From contig JAALGY010000044.1 of assembly GCA_032358165.1 (NCBI GenBank), positions 744,001 to 808,000 on the forward strand: a stretch of DNA of 64,000 nucleotides. Direction: 5' to 3'. Below the pieces are notes generated by a model, which was not told the DNA's origin, searched no databases, and worked only from the letters and a program-made list of their open reading frames with translations. The stretch is from Diplosphaera chodatii. Lineage: Eukaryota; Chlorophyta; Trebouxiophyceae; Prasiolales; Stichococcaceae. Of this stretch, positions 12,846 to 24,533 are shown one piece after another. Position 1 is the stretch's first letter, and each line of letters starts with the position of its first letter. A program made the position numbers and the translations under genes.

Positions 12846-13685
12846 CGCAATCAGTGGCCTGGTCCTGATTCAGCGTGACCTTCTGCGCTTGCGACCAGCA
12901 TTTTCACTGTCTCGCCTGTGCCGTCGAAGCCTGCTGCATGCTCCGAGGTTTACTTCGAAGCAGATGCAGCACGTTCTCAAACTGGACTGCGTCACTCGTG
13001 CCGCCATGGCTGCAGGGCAGCAGCCAGCAACGCTGCGTACAGCTGTCTTCGATTGCAACGTTACCGTAGTATACAAAACTTGCTCTATGCAACGGCCTTG
13101 CTGTGCGCTGGACCTTGATCAAGATCCTTGGCGCACTCAGGTCAGCAAGGTGTGCATGGGCGCGGGGCAAGGCAATTTGCGTGTTTTCAGCTTCCATTTC
13201 CGGACGACTTCTCTATCAGGCGGCGGAGACTTTGCTGCTGCCCGCTGCGGCGTCGCTTCCTCTCGGCCAGCAGGCTCGGTGAGCATAGCACTCACTCGTG
13301 GCAAAGCGCGGTGTTGTGACATGGGATTCTCCGCCATGTAGCAAGCCAACTGAGCTTGGCAATCGTCTTGCCCAGCTGCAGATGAGCTGCAGCTGAGCTG
13401 CGCCCGCGAGGTCTGCATGCTGTCTTGCGTTTCGTGTGCACACTGCAAGCTGTGTCACGTTTTCGTCCTTTCAATGCTGCTCTCCGGAGTGCGCTTGCTA
13501 CCAGCTCTGCAGCCACTATTAGATGCACATCTCTCACAGCGGTCACCTGAGCGAACAGGGCATTGTGTCAACTCATGCTCGCGTCAAGTGCGTCGCTGAC
13601 CATGCTGTGCTGCCCCCCAAACCGCAGGCTTTAAGCTCTGCGATAGAAGCTGGCCTCGGTCAAGCACTGCGTCTGAGCCGAGCGC
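12846..13685. promoter_or_regulatory. Divergent intergenic region (zinc-finger gene / OSB gene)
   Basis: About 840 bp between the start of the minus-strand zinc-finger gene and the plus-strand OSB gene; it must hold both promoters. No recognisable motif was picked out, and ORFs inside it have no family resemblance. An additional 5' exon of the zinc-finger gene cannot be excluded. Confidence 0.4.
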
Positions 13686-15754
13686 ATGTGGCGTGCCGCC
13701 ATCATGCAGCTCAGCAAGTCTACATCTGTGATGACGCCTGTCGCCGCCGCCGCCGCCGCCGCCATGCTGCCCCGCGCCCCGCTTCCCGCTTCCAGGAGCA
13801 TCAGCGCCGCCGCCGCGCGTCTGGCGGCGCCGGCGCAGCGCGTCATGTGGGCGCAGCTGCCGCGCTCCTACGCCTCCGGCGCCGCGCCGTCCACCGCGCT
13901 GGCGCAGGAGTTTGGCAACATGCAGGCGCAGGCATACGCACCACAGGGTGGGCAGTACTTGCTGTGCCTCAATGTTGTTGTTGGCCAGCAGTGTTGCAGA
14001 GCAGCAGCGAGCCCTGCGCCTGCCTCGAGTGCTTCCTCGCATGCAATTCCTCTCAGAGCTACGCTGTGCAACAGTGGCGCTGCCGGGTGCCGATTCCCGC
14101 AGCAGGGGCTTGATAGGCGGTCGGGCTGCGCTGCAGGGGGGCCGGAGGAGCCGGCGGTGATCCACGAGGTGGACTGGTCCGTCAACAACAACAACTACGT
14201 CAGCCTCATCGGCACGCTGGGCCAGGTGCCTGCGGTGGAACCCCTCCTCATCCGGATGCATCTGAAGCCGCATAAGCGGCGGCTCTCCCCTTTCCTGTCT
14301 TCGATGGCTCTGCGCTGTTTCACTGATAGACTCAGGGCAGGGGATTCTGCATGCGCAGGACCCCGAGATCAAGCAGCTGGCGACGGGCTCGGTGGTGGCC
14401 AACATGCGGATCGCGCACCGCACCCCGCAAAAGCTGACGGAGTGGTGCGCCATGCACAGCCTGGTTAGCTTAAAGCAATGGCTGTGCACATGCAGGGGTT
14501 TTTCCCCTGTGCTCGGCGGCAGACCGCTGCCGCATACCGTCTGCAGGTACACCGTGGACGCCTGGGGGCCGTGGGCTGAGGGCATCCGGAATGCGGGCCT
14601 GCACAAGGGGCAGCAGGTGCTCCTGCCTTGACAGTGCATGTGTGGAGGCATACTAAATGTATACAATCACCAGAGGCATGTCAACGTCGAGGCGTGCGGT
14701 GCACAATTCACAAACTGGTTTGTGTGTGCTCTTCTCTGTCCCGAGTCCCTGATGCCAAGGCTGAACACCTGTCTGAACCGCAAGAATGTATCATACTGCA
14801 GATCCTGGTGGAGGGCCGGGTGCGCACGGACGAGTGGACGGACCGCGCTACAGGGCAGCCCCGGCGGGCGGTGCGCATCGTCGCCAGCCAGGTGTCCACC
14901 GTGCGGCCCTACGCCGCCGGGGTGAGTCCCCCGCTTCCCGCTTCCTGCTGCCAGGATCGCGTAGTGTGCGCAGCAGCAGCAGCAGCAGCAGGTGCAGTGA
15001 TGAGAAACAAACGTGGTAGCGCCGCCAACAGCAGCATGCATGTGCCGCGGCCAAAGCCCAAGTCGCGGCCGCCGGCAGTGTGAGCCCTGCTCGCTGATGC
15101 AGGGCGCGCCGCCGCAGCAGCAGCAGCTGCAGGTGCAGCAGGCGGCGGCGGCGCAGGGGCCGGAGTGGGGGCAGTATGGCGCGCAGCCGCCGCCGCCCGG
15201 GGGCGAATGGGGCGCCGACGACCAGACCGTCGGCGCGTTCGGCGCCCCGCCGCCGCCGCCGCCGCAGCCCGCCCAGCAGCAGGTGCCGTCTCTTCTTCAT
15301 GGCCGCCTGTACTTGTAGCCAGGCACCTGTGCATCTGCCGTGCTATGCTCGACCTAGAGTTGGGGCAGCAGTCTGTTCAGTTGCTCGTCAGAGTATGCAT
15401 GATGGCAGGTGGTTGAGGCTCCGCCACTCCCCTGAGGATACACCCTCATTTCACATCCTCGCGCGTACTTGAGGACGCCCCCCACTCCGTCCGTGCTCCA
15501 CCCGCATGTGTAAACAGCAGGCGCGGGGCGGCAGCGGCCCAAAGGACGCGGCGTGGGAGGCGTACTTCGCCAACCCGGGCGGCTACTGGGACAACCGCGC
15601 CAAGAAGCTCAACCCCAAGGCCCCCGACTTCAAGAACAAGACCACCAACGAGGCGCTGTGGCTGAACGGCGCGCCCGCGTGGGTCCTGTCGGAGATGGAG
15701 CGGCAGGATGGCGGCGCCCCCGCCCAGGACGACGTGGACACGCCGCCCTTCTGA
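13686..15754 (+). CDS. OSB: Organellar single-stranded DNA-binding protein with PDF motif
   Basis: Binds ssDNA in mitochondria or plastids; plant OSB proteins restrain illegitimate organelle-genome recombination. Phase-consistent exons: 13686-13947, 14137-14225, 14359-14444, 14547-14616, 14802-14921, 15103-15282, 15521-15754, giving 346 aa. N-terminal residues 1-70 are Ala/Ser/Arg-rich (MWRAAIMQLSKSTS, RSISAAAARL), a targeting presequence. The SSB OB-fold follows: NNYVSLIGTLGQ, GSVVANMRIAHRT...LTEW, YTVDAWGPWAEG, LVEGRVRTDEW, VRIVASQVSTVRPY. A Gln/Pro/Gly linker leads into the plant OSB PDF motif (WEAYFANPGGYWDNRAKK, NPKAPDFKNK, NEALWL). One PDF motif is present. Ends DDVDTPPF. The OB-fold plus PDF combination is diagnostic; mitochondrion versus plastid is not decided. 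Confidence 0.93.
13742..13763. repeat. (CGC)n run encoding poly-Ala in the OSB presequence
   Basis: About seven CGC/GCC units in the first OSB exon, read as an alanine tract within the targeting peptide. Confidence 0.85.
14971..14991. repeat. (CAG)n run in an OSB intron
   Basis: Seven CAG units inside the intron between OSB exons 5 and 6 (14922-15102). Non-coding in the exon model. Confidence 0.85.
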
Positions 15755-16633
15755 CCGTCGGACACCCTTCTCACTGAGGGTTTGTCAGGCGAGGCCGTGA
15801 CAGTGACAACCTCGACGTTCGCTGGTCGCAGTAGGGCATGCAGCTGGGCTGAGCACCGCGACCGGCGCACAGAGTCCAGCCGGGCCCGATTCGCTGATGG
15901 ACTCTGATACGAACCACAGTGAGGGCGTCTGCAGGAATCGCTTTGCGAATAGGTGTGCGAAGTTTGGCGCATTGCATCTGTAGTGTGTAATCTGACGCAG
16001 TGGGCCCAGATACAGGACCATGACACAGAATGGGCGTTCTGCCAGGGCTGTAGTCTCTACTGCGCGTCTCTCTATTCGCAAGGTCCAACTCTGCGCAACG
16101 CTTTGCAGCATCCAGCCTCCCGTGCAATCCTACGTCTGTATTTGACATTGGAACTTGCAGGCATACAAGATTCATCAGGTACACACAGTGAAATCTTCTG
16201 CCGTACTGCTTCCTTCTGCTGCCAAATGCGGCGGCGGCAACATCATTCCCACATTCCTTCGGTTCCTTCCTTGTCAACCTCTGGTGGAACCTGCGCAACA
16301 CAGGATGCTGATCTTGAACGTATCGCTCAAAGCACCTCGTCCGTTGCAGTCCCCTGATCACCTGGCCTGATGACACCGCAAACGCACAGCGGGATGCTGT
16401 GGTGAGGGTTCGTGATTCACACCGCCAGCGTGAGTTCGCGTCCTGACGTGCACTGATACACTCAGCTTGTGTGTTGCCGTGGGGCGTGTCAGTGCTATCA
16501 GCCCCGATGACTGGTCCGCCGTGATATCGTCTTCAGCTGCGGCGCAAATGGCTTCGATCATCGTCATAGCCGTACATCGCAGCGGCTGGACGTCGCACTT
16601 CAGCGGCTGATTGATTCTGCACCGGTTGGGGGC
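15755..16633. other. Intergenic region between OSB and helicase C-lobe gene
   Basis: About 880 bp. I looked specifically for DEAD-box N-lobe coding (Walker A, DEAD, SAT) on both strands and saw none. A TGTAA lies at 15986-15990. Nothing else recognisable. Confidence 0.5.
15986..15990 (+). terminator. Putative TGTAA poly(A) signal of OSB
   Basis: TGTAA about 230 bp after the OSB stop codon, matching the chlorophyte poly(A) signal in sequence and plausible 3' UTR length. Confidence 0.45.
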
Positions 16634-18330
16634 ATGGACAGCGTGAAGCGCACGAGCAGCGGCACTACCAACTGGGCGCCACGGCAGTTCTATGTCGCAG
16701 TCGGCAGCGCCGATGTCAAGCTGGTGACCATGTTGCGGTGCCTTGACAGCCGTGAGCCTTGCGGATGAGATGCCGCAAGCTCAGGCGGCTACAGAACACT
16801 CCGGACTGTCTGGCGATCATTCATGAGGCTGACGGTGTGAGTTCCCGGCATGCAGGCGACGCTGGTCGACCTGCTGACGGCGGTGCAGGCGGGCGGCCCT
16901 GTAGCACTGGCAGTGCACTGCGGGTGCGTGCCACACCCTTCCCCTACCTGTTGTCCATGCTCAACGGGCATGAATGAGCAGTCCAGCGTGCTTGCTGTCG
17001 CCTTCTTGCGCTGCGTAACTCCCCCTTCTGGGCGCAGCGCCCGGGACTCGCTTGACGAGGTGGCCGCCGGCCTGGTGGCGCTGCCTTCGACCTCAGTGGC
17101 CTGCCTGGTGAGCCCAACTCCACATGTCATCATGTCATCCGCGCGCAGGCGCCAGCCCAGCCACTTGTGGGGACGGTTCTGACACAGGCAGGATGGCCCT
17201 CACCAAATAGCGCATCTGTCAGCTATCAGCAGACCCTAGCCGCACCGGAGCTGTTCTGTCAGCGACGCTGGTGCTATTACACTGGCGCAGCATGCGGATC
17301 TGTCGGACGCGGAGCGGGACTCGGCGCTGGCGGGATTCGTGCAGCGGGCGCGGCCGCCGCCGCCCGACGGGGAGGCGCCCGGCGCCGCCGCCGCCGCCGC
17401 AGAGGGCGACGGCACAGCAGGTGGCGCTCGCTGCGTGTGGGGCGTGATGATAGCTATGTGCTCCCGGCAAAATGGTAATGTCTTTAAGCTGATGTACATT
17501 TGGGTGTTCCATGAGGCTGCCGTGAGCCTGACTGTGGCCTCGAACCTGGCCGCGGCAGCGGCGGCGTCAGCGCAGAGTTCGAAGCGGCAGGCTCCCGTCT
17601 GCAGGCGGCCCTGGCGTGTCGGCGCACGTGCTGGCGGTCAGCGACGTGGGGCTGCGGGCGCTGGAGGGGCGGGGCGGGCCGCCGCCGCCGCCGCTGTTTG
17701 TCCACTACGACCTGCCCGTGCGCAAGGCGAGGACGCCGGCGCTCTCCCCCACTGCAAGCTGCGCACGCTGCACGCTCTACATGGGGCGCGCCGCCTGCGG
17801 TTTGGTCATGTACAGTGCTGAGCCTGGTGGCTCGTGGAGCTCACGCCTGCTGCCGGGGCCTGTCTGCAGGACATCTACACGCGGCGGGCGGCGGTGGCCA
17901 ACAGGGGCCGCATGTGGGCGGGCCGCCCCGCCATCGTCGTCTACTTTGTCGTCGCCGGCAAGGTGAGTCTTGGGTGTGCCAGTCACGGCTGTGCGGCCTG
18001 CCGTGATGGTCACCTGGGTGCCCTGGGCAGTCTGCTGCACAGGGAAGCAGGGTCATGTTTTTGCCGAAAATTGGAACACGTTGGTTTTGAGAGGCATGGA
18101 TCAGGTACTGGCTCGCAGGGCCTGACGGTCTTCTTTCACCCTGGAATGCTGCCCAACGGCAAATAATTTCCACGTGCTCAGATCGGACGTCCACCAATCA
18201 AGTAGATTAGCCGTGCCTGCAGGTGGCGGATTTCAGGGCTGTGGAGGAGCACGCCGGAGGCGGCGGCGCAGCGATCGCGGAGATGCCCGTCCATGTGGCA
18301 GACCTCTTTGGCGGGCGGGATGAATTATGA
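16634..18330 (+). CDS. Stand-alone eIF4A-like helicase C-terminal (RecA2) domain, degenerate
   Basis: Phase-consistent exons: 16634-16723, 16856-16923, 17038-17107, 17291-17420, 17605-17726, 17870-17962, 18223-18330, giving 226 aa. The order follows the eIF4A C-lobe: RQFYVAVGSADVKL (linker), GPVALAVHCGARDSLDEV (motif IV region), HADLSDAERDSALAGF (compare HGDMxQxERDxxLxxF), SAHVLAVSDVGLRAL (compare VLVATDVAARGLD), LFVHYDLPVRK (compare VINYDLP), IYTRRAAVANRGR (compare YIHRIGRxGR), VVYFVVAGK, EMPVHVADLF. Motif V and motif VI residues are altered and no ATPase lobe (Walker A/DEAD) is encoded upstream, so helicase activity is unlikely; a binding or regulatory role is inference. A Pro/Ala-rich insert interrupts the domain. 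The sixth intron appears to start with GC (17727), though an in-frame GT four residues earlier is possible. It ends GGRDEL; with no signal peptide the RDEL tail is probably chance. Confidence 0.78.
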
Positions 18331-19379
18331 CACGAGGGCTTGCACAGCGGGCGCCCCGCGGCTGAACCTGAGGCAGCTGTGCCGGGATTGCAGCAGGCGT
18401 ATGCAGAGCGTCAGGTTTCTGTACAACGACATGCCGATAGCGGGATCAGAGAGTAGCGGGAACTGGGAACAGACCATTGTCAGCCGTGCTTGCAGCCTGA
18501 AGTAGAGAACAAACCCATTGACAACAACATGACCATGGCATCGCTGCAACTGTACAAAAGCACCCAAGCTGCACATGTGATGAAGACAGAGATCTGGTTC
18601 TGGCACGTACAAGTGGCTTGGATATCCTGTGCTCGACAAGCCTGCATACTGGATAACAATGGTGGGCTGGCAGGCATGGCCAGCACTTGACGACATGGCT
18701 GCTTGCCCGCAAACACGGCCTAGCAGCCATGTAAGCAACTAGAGTGCTGCGATGCCATCCAAGGGCCTGTTCTGGCAGCCACTGCACGGGCTGCAGGGCT
18801 GCAGGCCACTTCGACACTTTTGGGATGTAGAGTTTTACTTAGCTACTGGACGCCGGAGCTCAGCCCGCGACAGCTGCGGAAAGCCGCATGGCCTACAGCG
18901 ATGTGCGCCTTGGAAAGGCGTGATTCTTGACGCACAGCTTGGCACCTGCTGTGCCTCCCAGCTCCTACTGAGCTGCAATTGTACAGGGCTGCTGCTGACG
19001 ATCAGAACCCGCTGTACTGATCGCTTGGGGGCCTTGGTACACACCTGCGAGGCCGCAGCACACGACCTGTCATTGCCTCGGGTCCGGATCGTGACCCATG
19101 ACACGTTGCGGTTGCACAACACCATGACCACGCCAGCGGCGGGCAGGATGGAGCGGGCTCCGTGTTCCGGGTGTGTCACCTGCGGCGCCGGCTGCGCTGC
19201 TCAGCCGCATCCTCCTCATCCACCGACGGCTGCGTCTCCCACCTGCAGTGCAGGCGCGCTCCCGCTCGGTGCCTATCCGTGCAGCATCTCCAGCCAGCAA
19301 GGCAGCTTGCGAAACCTGCTCTCGGATCCCCTCATGCTGGCGGCCACGGGGTCACAAAGTGACGCCTGCGAGGAAGGGC
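18331..19379. other. Convergent intergenic region
   Basis: About 1 kb between the 3' ends of the helicase C-lobe gene and the WD40 gene. One long ORF (18752-19414) has no recognisable domain and unremarkable composition. A TGTAA occurs at 18730-18734. Nothing else seen. Confidence 0.5.
18730..18734 (+). terminator. Putative TGTAA poly(A) signal
   Basis: TGTAA 400 bp downstream of the helicase C-lobe stop; a candidate 3' end signal only. Confidence 0.35.
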
Positions 19380-22300
19380 TCACTGCACGACGGAGCCGTC
19401 GAAGGAGGTGGTGACGATGGTGGGCTGCGTGGGGTGCCAGGAGCAGTCGCGCACGATCTCGTCGTGGTACGCCAGCCGCGACCCGGGCACCTCCTTCCCG
19501 CTGATCAGGTCTGCGGGGCGTCAATGGCAGAGGTTCTGGGGGAGCTCATACAAGTAAGTTCTAGCAGAGTGTCCGCACACATCCCTAGCACGCTTTTCCC
19601 TGCAGATTGATTGTGCAATGCTGGTGTGAACATAGCAAACTGCTCTGCTCTCACCCCAGATGTACACGGAGCCATCAGCGGAGCCCGAGTAGATGTAGCG
19701 CTGCCCCGTCGTCGCCAGCGGGCTGAAGTAGGCGCGTATGAGCGTCTGCAGCACCGCATGCCCCCGGTACCTGCAGCCAGCATTGATCAGGCGTCAGATC
19801 TTCACATTGATCTACCAGCATTGTCGGGGCAGTGAAGCTGCATTTATATTGATGCTGTGCAAGCAGACATGCAGCAAAGCAGTTGGCATGATGACGATAT
19901 GCAACTTAGCAGGGCTGGTCAGGGGTCTCAGGCGCCCGCACGTCATGAGAGAGACGTCGTGGGGGTGCACGATGTTGCGGCGGTTGCCCGGGTACGCCAT
20001 CCACCGGTAGTCCCTGCAGTGACAGCAGGACGCCAGCATGTTACGTCGTCACAGGACGAGGCCCCACATTGGCGCCAGACAGCGACCAACACCACGCAGT
20101 CGTCCGACGCCGTACGGTGTGCTTGCAGGGCGGGGAGCCGGAGGCAGGCGCGCTGCAGCCACACCGCAGCGAGCATCGCCCAAACATCTGGCGGGCACGC
20201 GGTCAGGCCGCGGCCCGCGTCACGCTGCTGCAAGGGCCGGGCGCGCACCACTGGTAGCGGGGCAGGCCGCGCATGGAGGCGACGCCCCGCGCCAGGTCCG
20301 CCTGCGAGTGGCACCGCCGCAGGTCCCACAGCTTCACCGCCTGGTCCTTGCCGTTGGAGATGAAGTGGCGGCCGTCGCCCTTGGCGTCGATGTGCGTCAC
20401 GCCCTCTGCAGGGTGGGGAAGAAACACACCCATGTCCATAGGGGGGCTCGAGATGGTTAAGGGGTAACCTCACAAGTGACGGGTGACGGGCGCCCATGCA
20501 CCGATGTGCACGGTGCCCTCTACAACGGGGCTGAGCGGTGCTGTCCCTGTATGGCAGCTAAGCAGAAGATAGAACATGACAGCTGCAGAGCCTGTGACGT
20601 ACCTAGGTGACCAACAAAGTTGCCGGCGGCGATGCCCCGCGCCGCCTCCGGGGTGCGCCGGTCCCACAGCTGCAACCGGAACAGAGGGCTCGCAGTCAGC
20701 AGCTGTATCACAAGACTACGGCTGTCCACGGGTGTGTGTGCATGTCAGTATATCGGACATGTACCTTCAATAGGATGTTTGTAGCTGCAGGGCACAACTG
20801 TTGCACTTCGACTCTTGAGCATGATGTTTGTGAGGTGTTATTGAAAAGCATGCACTCCGAACAGCAGCACACCTTGACCATGCGGTCATCCGAGCCAGAC
20901 AGCATGAGCTGCCCGCTGTCGTCCGCCCAGGCAGCCGCGTTGACGTCCTCCCTGTGGCCGGGTATCCGGATGACCACCTGTTGAACAGCGGCACACCATA
21001 CCATGAGAGGCTGGAGGCTAGAAGGTCCAAATGTTACATATCCTCCGCACAGGTAGCACGTCCTCAGAGCAGAGTGCTGCACAGCCAACCACTGCAACAG
21101 GACGCGCCACCAGGGTTGCACCTTGTGCTCGGTCATGTCGTAGACGTACAGGGAGGAGTCGCCGGTGCCCGCCAGGATCTCCCGGCCGTCGGCGCTCCAC
21201 CGCACCGCCCAGATGCCGAAGCCGCCGTGACGATCATACCTGAAATTATTGAAATTGTGAAATTGTGTTGACCACGAGCGGTTCATGTCGCAACGCGGTC
21301 TGCTGCAGCAGCACTGTGTGGCAAGCCTGCCGCTGTGTATGTATGGTGATGCACACACACTCGGGCAGCATGCATAACGAGGATCGCAGCAGCAGCAGCA
21401 GCAGCGGGAAGCAGGAAGGCGCACGGGTCGTCCTCGCCGTCGTCGCCGCTGCCGCTGAAGTGCAGCGCCTCGTGGATGTCCGTCACGTTGGCCTCGCTCG
21501 CCACGCCGCCCACCGTCAGGTTGACCTGCACACCATTACAAAAGCGCATACACTAGCGTTCGTACCGATGTGATGTTGGTAAATTGCAAAGTTGACAGCA
21601 GAGCATATCTGAATGCGATGCTGGTGATGCGCTGGTCATGCAAGGCAGTGACATGGCATAGCGGTGTCCTACCCCTGGGCCGGGTGCCGGCCCATGGCGT
21701 GATTGGCGACAACCTGACGGGCCTAGATGTTACAGATCGGGCCACGGGGTGCGCACCAGGTGCACATCGGGCGTGATGGAGGAGTAGATGAGGAAGCGCT
21801 CGTCGGGGGAGATGTCGGTATCGGTGACCGTCCACCGCAGGTTGCGCGCGTGCACGTCCTTGCGCACCGCCCACCCCCGGCCCGGCTCGTACACCTTCAC
21901 CTTGCGCTGGTGCTGGAACGCCGCTGCGGGGTGCGACGTGAGCAGGCAGTCAGGTAAGGGTTCAGCTGCACGCATGGTGCATGCTTACAGCACAAGCTGA
22001 TAGGTAGCCCCGGCAGCTGCATGTGCCAAAAACCTCGAAACTCTTCTGTGCCAGGTAAGGGACGCATGTCGCCTTTAAGGAAGATTATGCCATTGGCCAG
22101 TGGCAGCCTCAGTCCAAGCAAGACAGGATCCATGTGGTGTAAAGCATGAGACTGCGCACCCACGAAGACATTGCCGGAGCGCGAGAAGCGCCCCGTGTAT
22201 GCCCGGCTGGCCATGCTGTCCACCTGCACACCCGATGTACACAACCTACTCAAATCATGTCAACAGATCATGCTTGCCGGCACTACAAGTTTGGGCTAAT

Positions 22301-24533
22301 GCTGGCTGCAGACAGGCGCGATGCAATACACCCTGCTTCGCTGTGCTGTGCTGCACTTGAGCCTCCGACCGATGTACGATGAGCCACCTCACGTCCTGCC
22401 AGCTGTGCACCTGCTGTGTCGGCACCATCGGCAGGCTGCGGAAGGCGGTCACGTGCGCCCGCTGCGCCGACGTGAAGCAGCCGGCGGCGGTGCCGTAGCT
22501 CTCCCGCCGCGACAGCAGGTCCGCCACGTTGCGTACCTGTGCGCCGCCTGGGCTGGTGCCGACCCGCGCGGTCGCTGCCTGCACACATGTGTGTGGTTGT
22601 TGGGAGGGTCTGAGCGAAGCACAACTGAGTGGACATTGCGCTTGCCAGAAAGCATGCGCAGCAGCGGCAGCACGGTCATCAGCCTGCTCTGGTGCACTGC
22701 AATGAGACAACAGCAGTCAGCAGCCAGCAGCGCCTTGCTGCAGGGAGGGTGGGCGGGGCATACCGGCTCGAAGGGCTGCCGTATGCAGTCTGCTGAGGTG
22801 TCGCGGCTGACCTGCCAGGCGACATCCGCCTCCAGAGGCCGCTGCAGCAGCGGCAGCAGCAAAATGAATCACGAATTGTGGAGCTTCCAGAGTAGCTAAC
22901 AACGTTGGTTCTGCTCTTCAGCATCAAGCGTGCAGCTGACAGGGTACACACAACCAGCGGACAGGCACAGCTGTGCAAGAGCGCCCAACATGCTGCTGTG
23001 CCGTCTCAGCGCTTCGAATGGTTGCCGGCATGGTTGCTGCATGCTGCAAAGCATGCACACCACAGCCCGGTGTCTCTGCACCTCCGCCTGACTGCGTCTG
23101 ACGCCCACCTGCGGGGGCGGCGGCCGCTGCGCGGCGCCCCGCCGCCGCTGCCGCGCGGGCCCCGCCGCATCCTCTCCTGCTTCCTCGTCTTCCTCCCACT
23201 CGTCCTCGTCACTGTCGCCGCCGGGGCGCCCCACGGCGCCGAACTGCTGCAGGATGCGTTGCATGAACAGGCGGGAGGTGGCGGCCGCGCGCCGCACCCT
23301 CACCGGGTCCACCTGGGTACCATTTCGATTTGCTGAATGTGGGAGTCACCGCTGCACCGTGTCGTTGCGTGTTGCGCAGGCAGGTGGGGAGTCAGCGAGC
23401 AGCCGCCAGTGGCACGTGCCCAGGCAGGCTTGCATGTTGCATGGACGCATGCACGTGGAGGCTTGGTCGCTAGTGAACGTGCGGCAGGGGCGTGTACCGG
23501 CTCTTCCGCCGCGGCGGCCGCCTGTTCATCGCCGTCTTCATCCTCCTCATCGTCCTCGTCATCATCCTCGTCTTCATCGCTGTCATCATCCTCACCCTCC
23601 ACGGCCTACATGGGCATGTGTCCACTTTTCTCACAAGTTCAATGCTTCGAGCAAGACAATCGTTAATAGTCCTAACAGGGCCTGCAGGGCGGAGATAGCC
23701 TCAGACAAGCTGCAGAGCCTGAAGCTCATGCAGCTTGTCAGCGGCAGCGCTACCGCCTGCAGGCACAGCTGTGCAGCATGCGCAACACGAACACTGCCAG
23801 ATTTGGCAAACTTGAAAATAAATCCTGCCTTCGAGGCAACTTCACTGCGATCGACTAGCAGAATTGCCATTGGACGTCAGCAGCCGCAACCAGTGTCGGC
23901 ATCCTCTGTAATACTCACCTCCTCCCAGTCAGAGGCCTCCAGGTCGCTGCCGGTCAGCGTGACGACCATGCCGGCGGGATCGAAGTCAGAGTCGTCCTCT
24001 TCGGTGTCGTCCGGCCCCTCCTGCGCATCGTACATCTCCTCCAGCCTGCAGCATACAGGAGCGTGCGTCAGCATTCGGCCAGCAGCGCAGTTGCCAGCAT
24101 CATGTGTGGCTGACCTGCCACATGTCACAGTCTACGCAACGACATCAGGCACGCAGAAGCCTTGAGCATGTCGTCCATGGTGCACCTAGTGAAACCTGCA
24201 TGTAGATATACATGCATACATAACATGCCGACACGCCACTTGCTTGGCATGGGAGGGCACTCACATGTCGCTGCTCCCAAGCTCGTTGCCGCTGTGCACG
24301 GCATCTGGGGCTTCTGCAGCGCCCCTGTACGCATGCGTTTGCGCTTCAGAGCCTCTCGCAGCCGTGACAAAAGGGCGGGTTGTGTCGTCATCCGCCAGTG
24401 CACCATCTGGGACATGCCCCGGATGGCTCAGCGCATACCCTGTTCGTGCTCGTCTGGATGGCGACTCGTCCTGGCCGCTGTTGCTGCTGCGCAGCCGGCG
24501 CCGAGACGGTCCGGAGGGGCAGTCCGCTGGCAT
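19380..24533 (-). CDS. DCAF11: WD40 protein of the DCAF11 (WDR23) / LEC14B family
   Basis: Predicted substrate receptor of CUL4-DDB1 ubiquitin ligases. Early exons 24533-24265, 24045-23919, 23605-23498, 23312-23109 and 22841-22764 are phase-consistent and encode an acidic N-terminus (EEMYDAQEGPDDTEEDDSD; then a run of Asp/Glu) and a basic/acidic linker. Family blocks follow toward lower coordinates: DSMASRAYTGRFSRSGN, KVYEPGRGWAVRKD, ARNLRWTVTDTDISPDERF, ANVTDIHEALHFSG, FGIWAVRWSADGREILAGTG, IPGHREDVNAAAWADDSG, LMLSGSDDRMVKV, LWDRR, FISNGKDQAVKLWDLRR, DYRWMAYPGNRRNIVHPHD, LIRAYFSPLATTGQRYIYSG, VRDCSWHPTQPTIVTTSFDG. These match LEC14B in order. LWDRR is a WDxR (DWD-type) motif. Exons between 22700 and 21250 are less certain. 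It starts MPADCPSGPSRRR and ends at 19380. Confidence 0.92.
23499..23605 (-). repeat. Acidic (GAT/GAC/GAG)n coding repeat
   Basis: A whole exon of the DCAF11-like gene is almost pure GAT/GAC/GAG codons, giving an uninterrupted Asp/Glu tract of about 20 residues followed by alanines. On the plus strand it is a pyrimidine-rich TCATC repeat. Confidence 0.8.

Noticed and set aside
14971..14991. CAG repeat as a possible CRISPR-like or mobile repeat.
   Set aside because: Simple trinucleotide slippage repeat in an intron; no spacer structure, terminal repeats or transposase coding anywhere in the window.
15755..16633. Missing DEAD-box ATPase lobe of the eIF4A-like gene.
   Set aside because: Searched both strands by eye for Walker A (GxGKT), DEAD and SAT motifs; none is present, and the available 880 bp is too short for an intron-rich N-lobe.
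18322..18330. C-terminal RDEL of the helicase C-lobe protein as an ER-retention signal.
   Set aside because: No signal peptide or membrane segment is present, so the protein would not enter the ER; the tetrapeptide is most likely chance.
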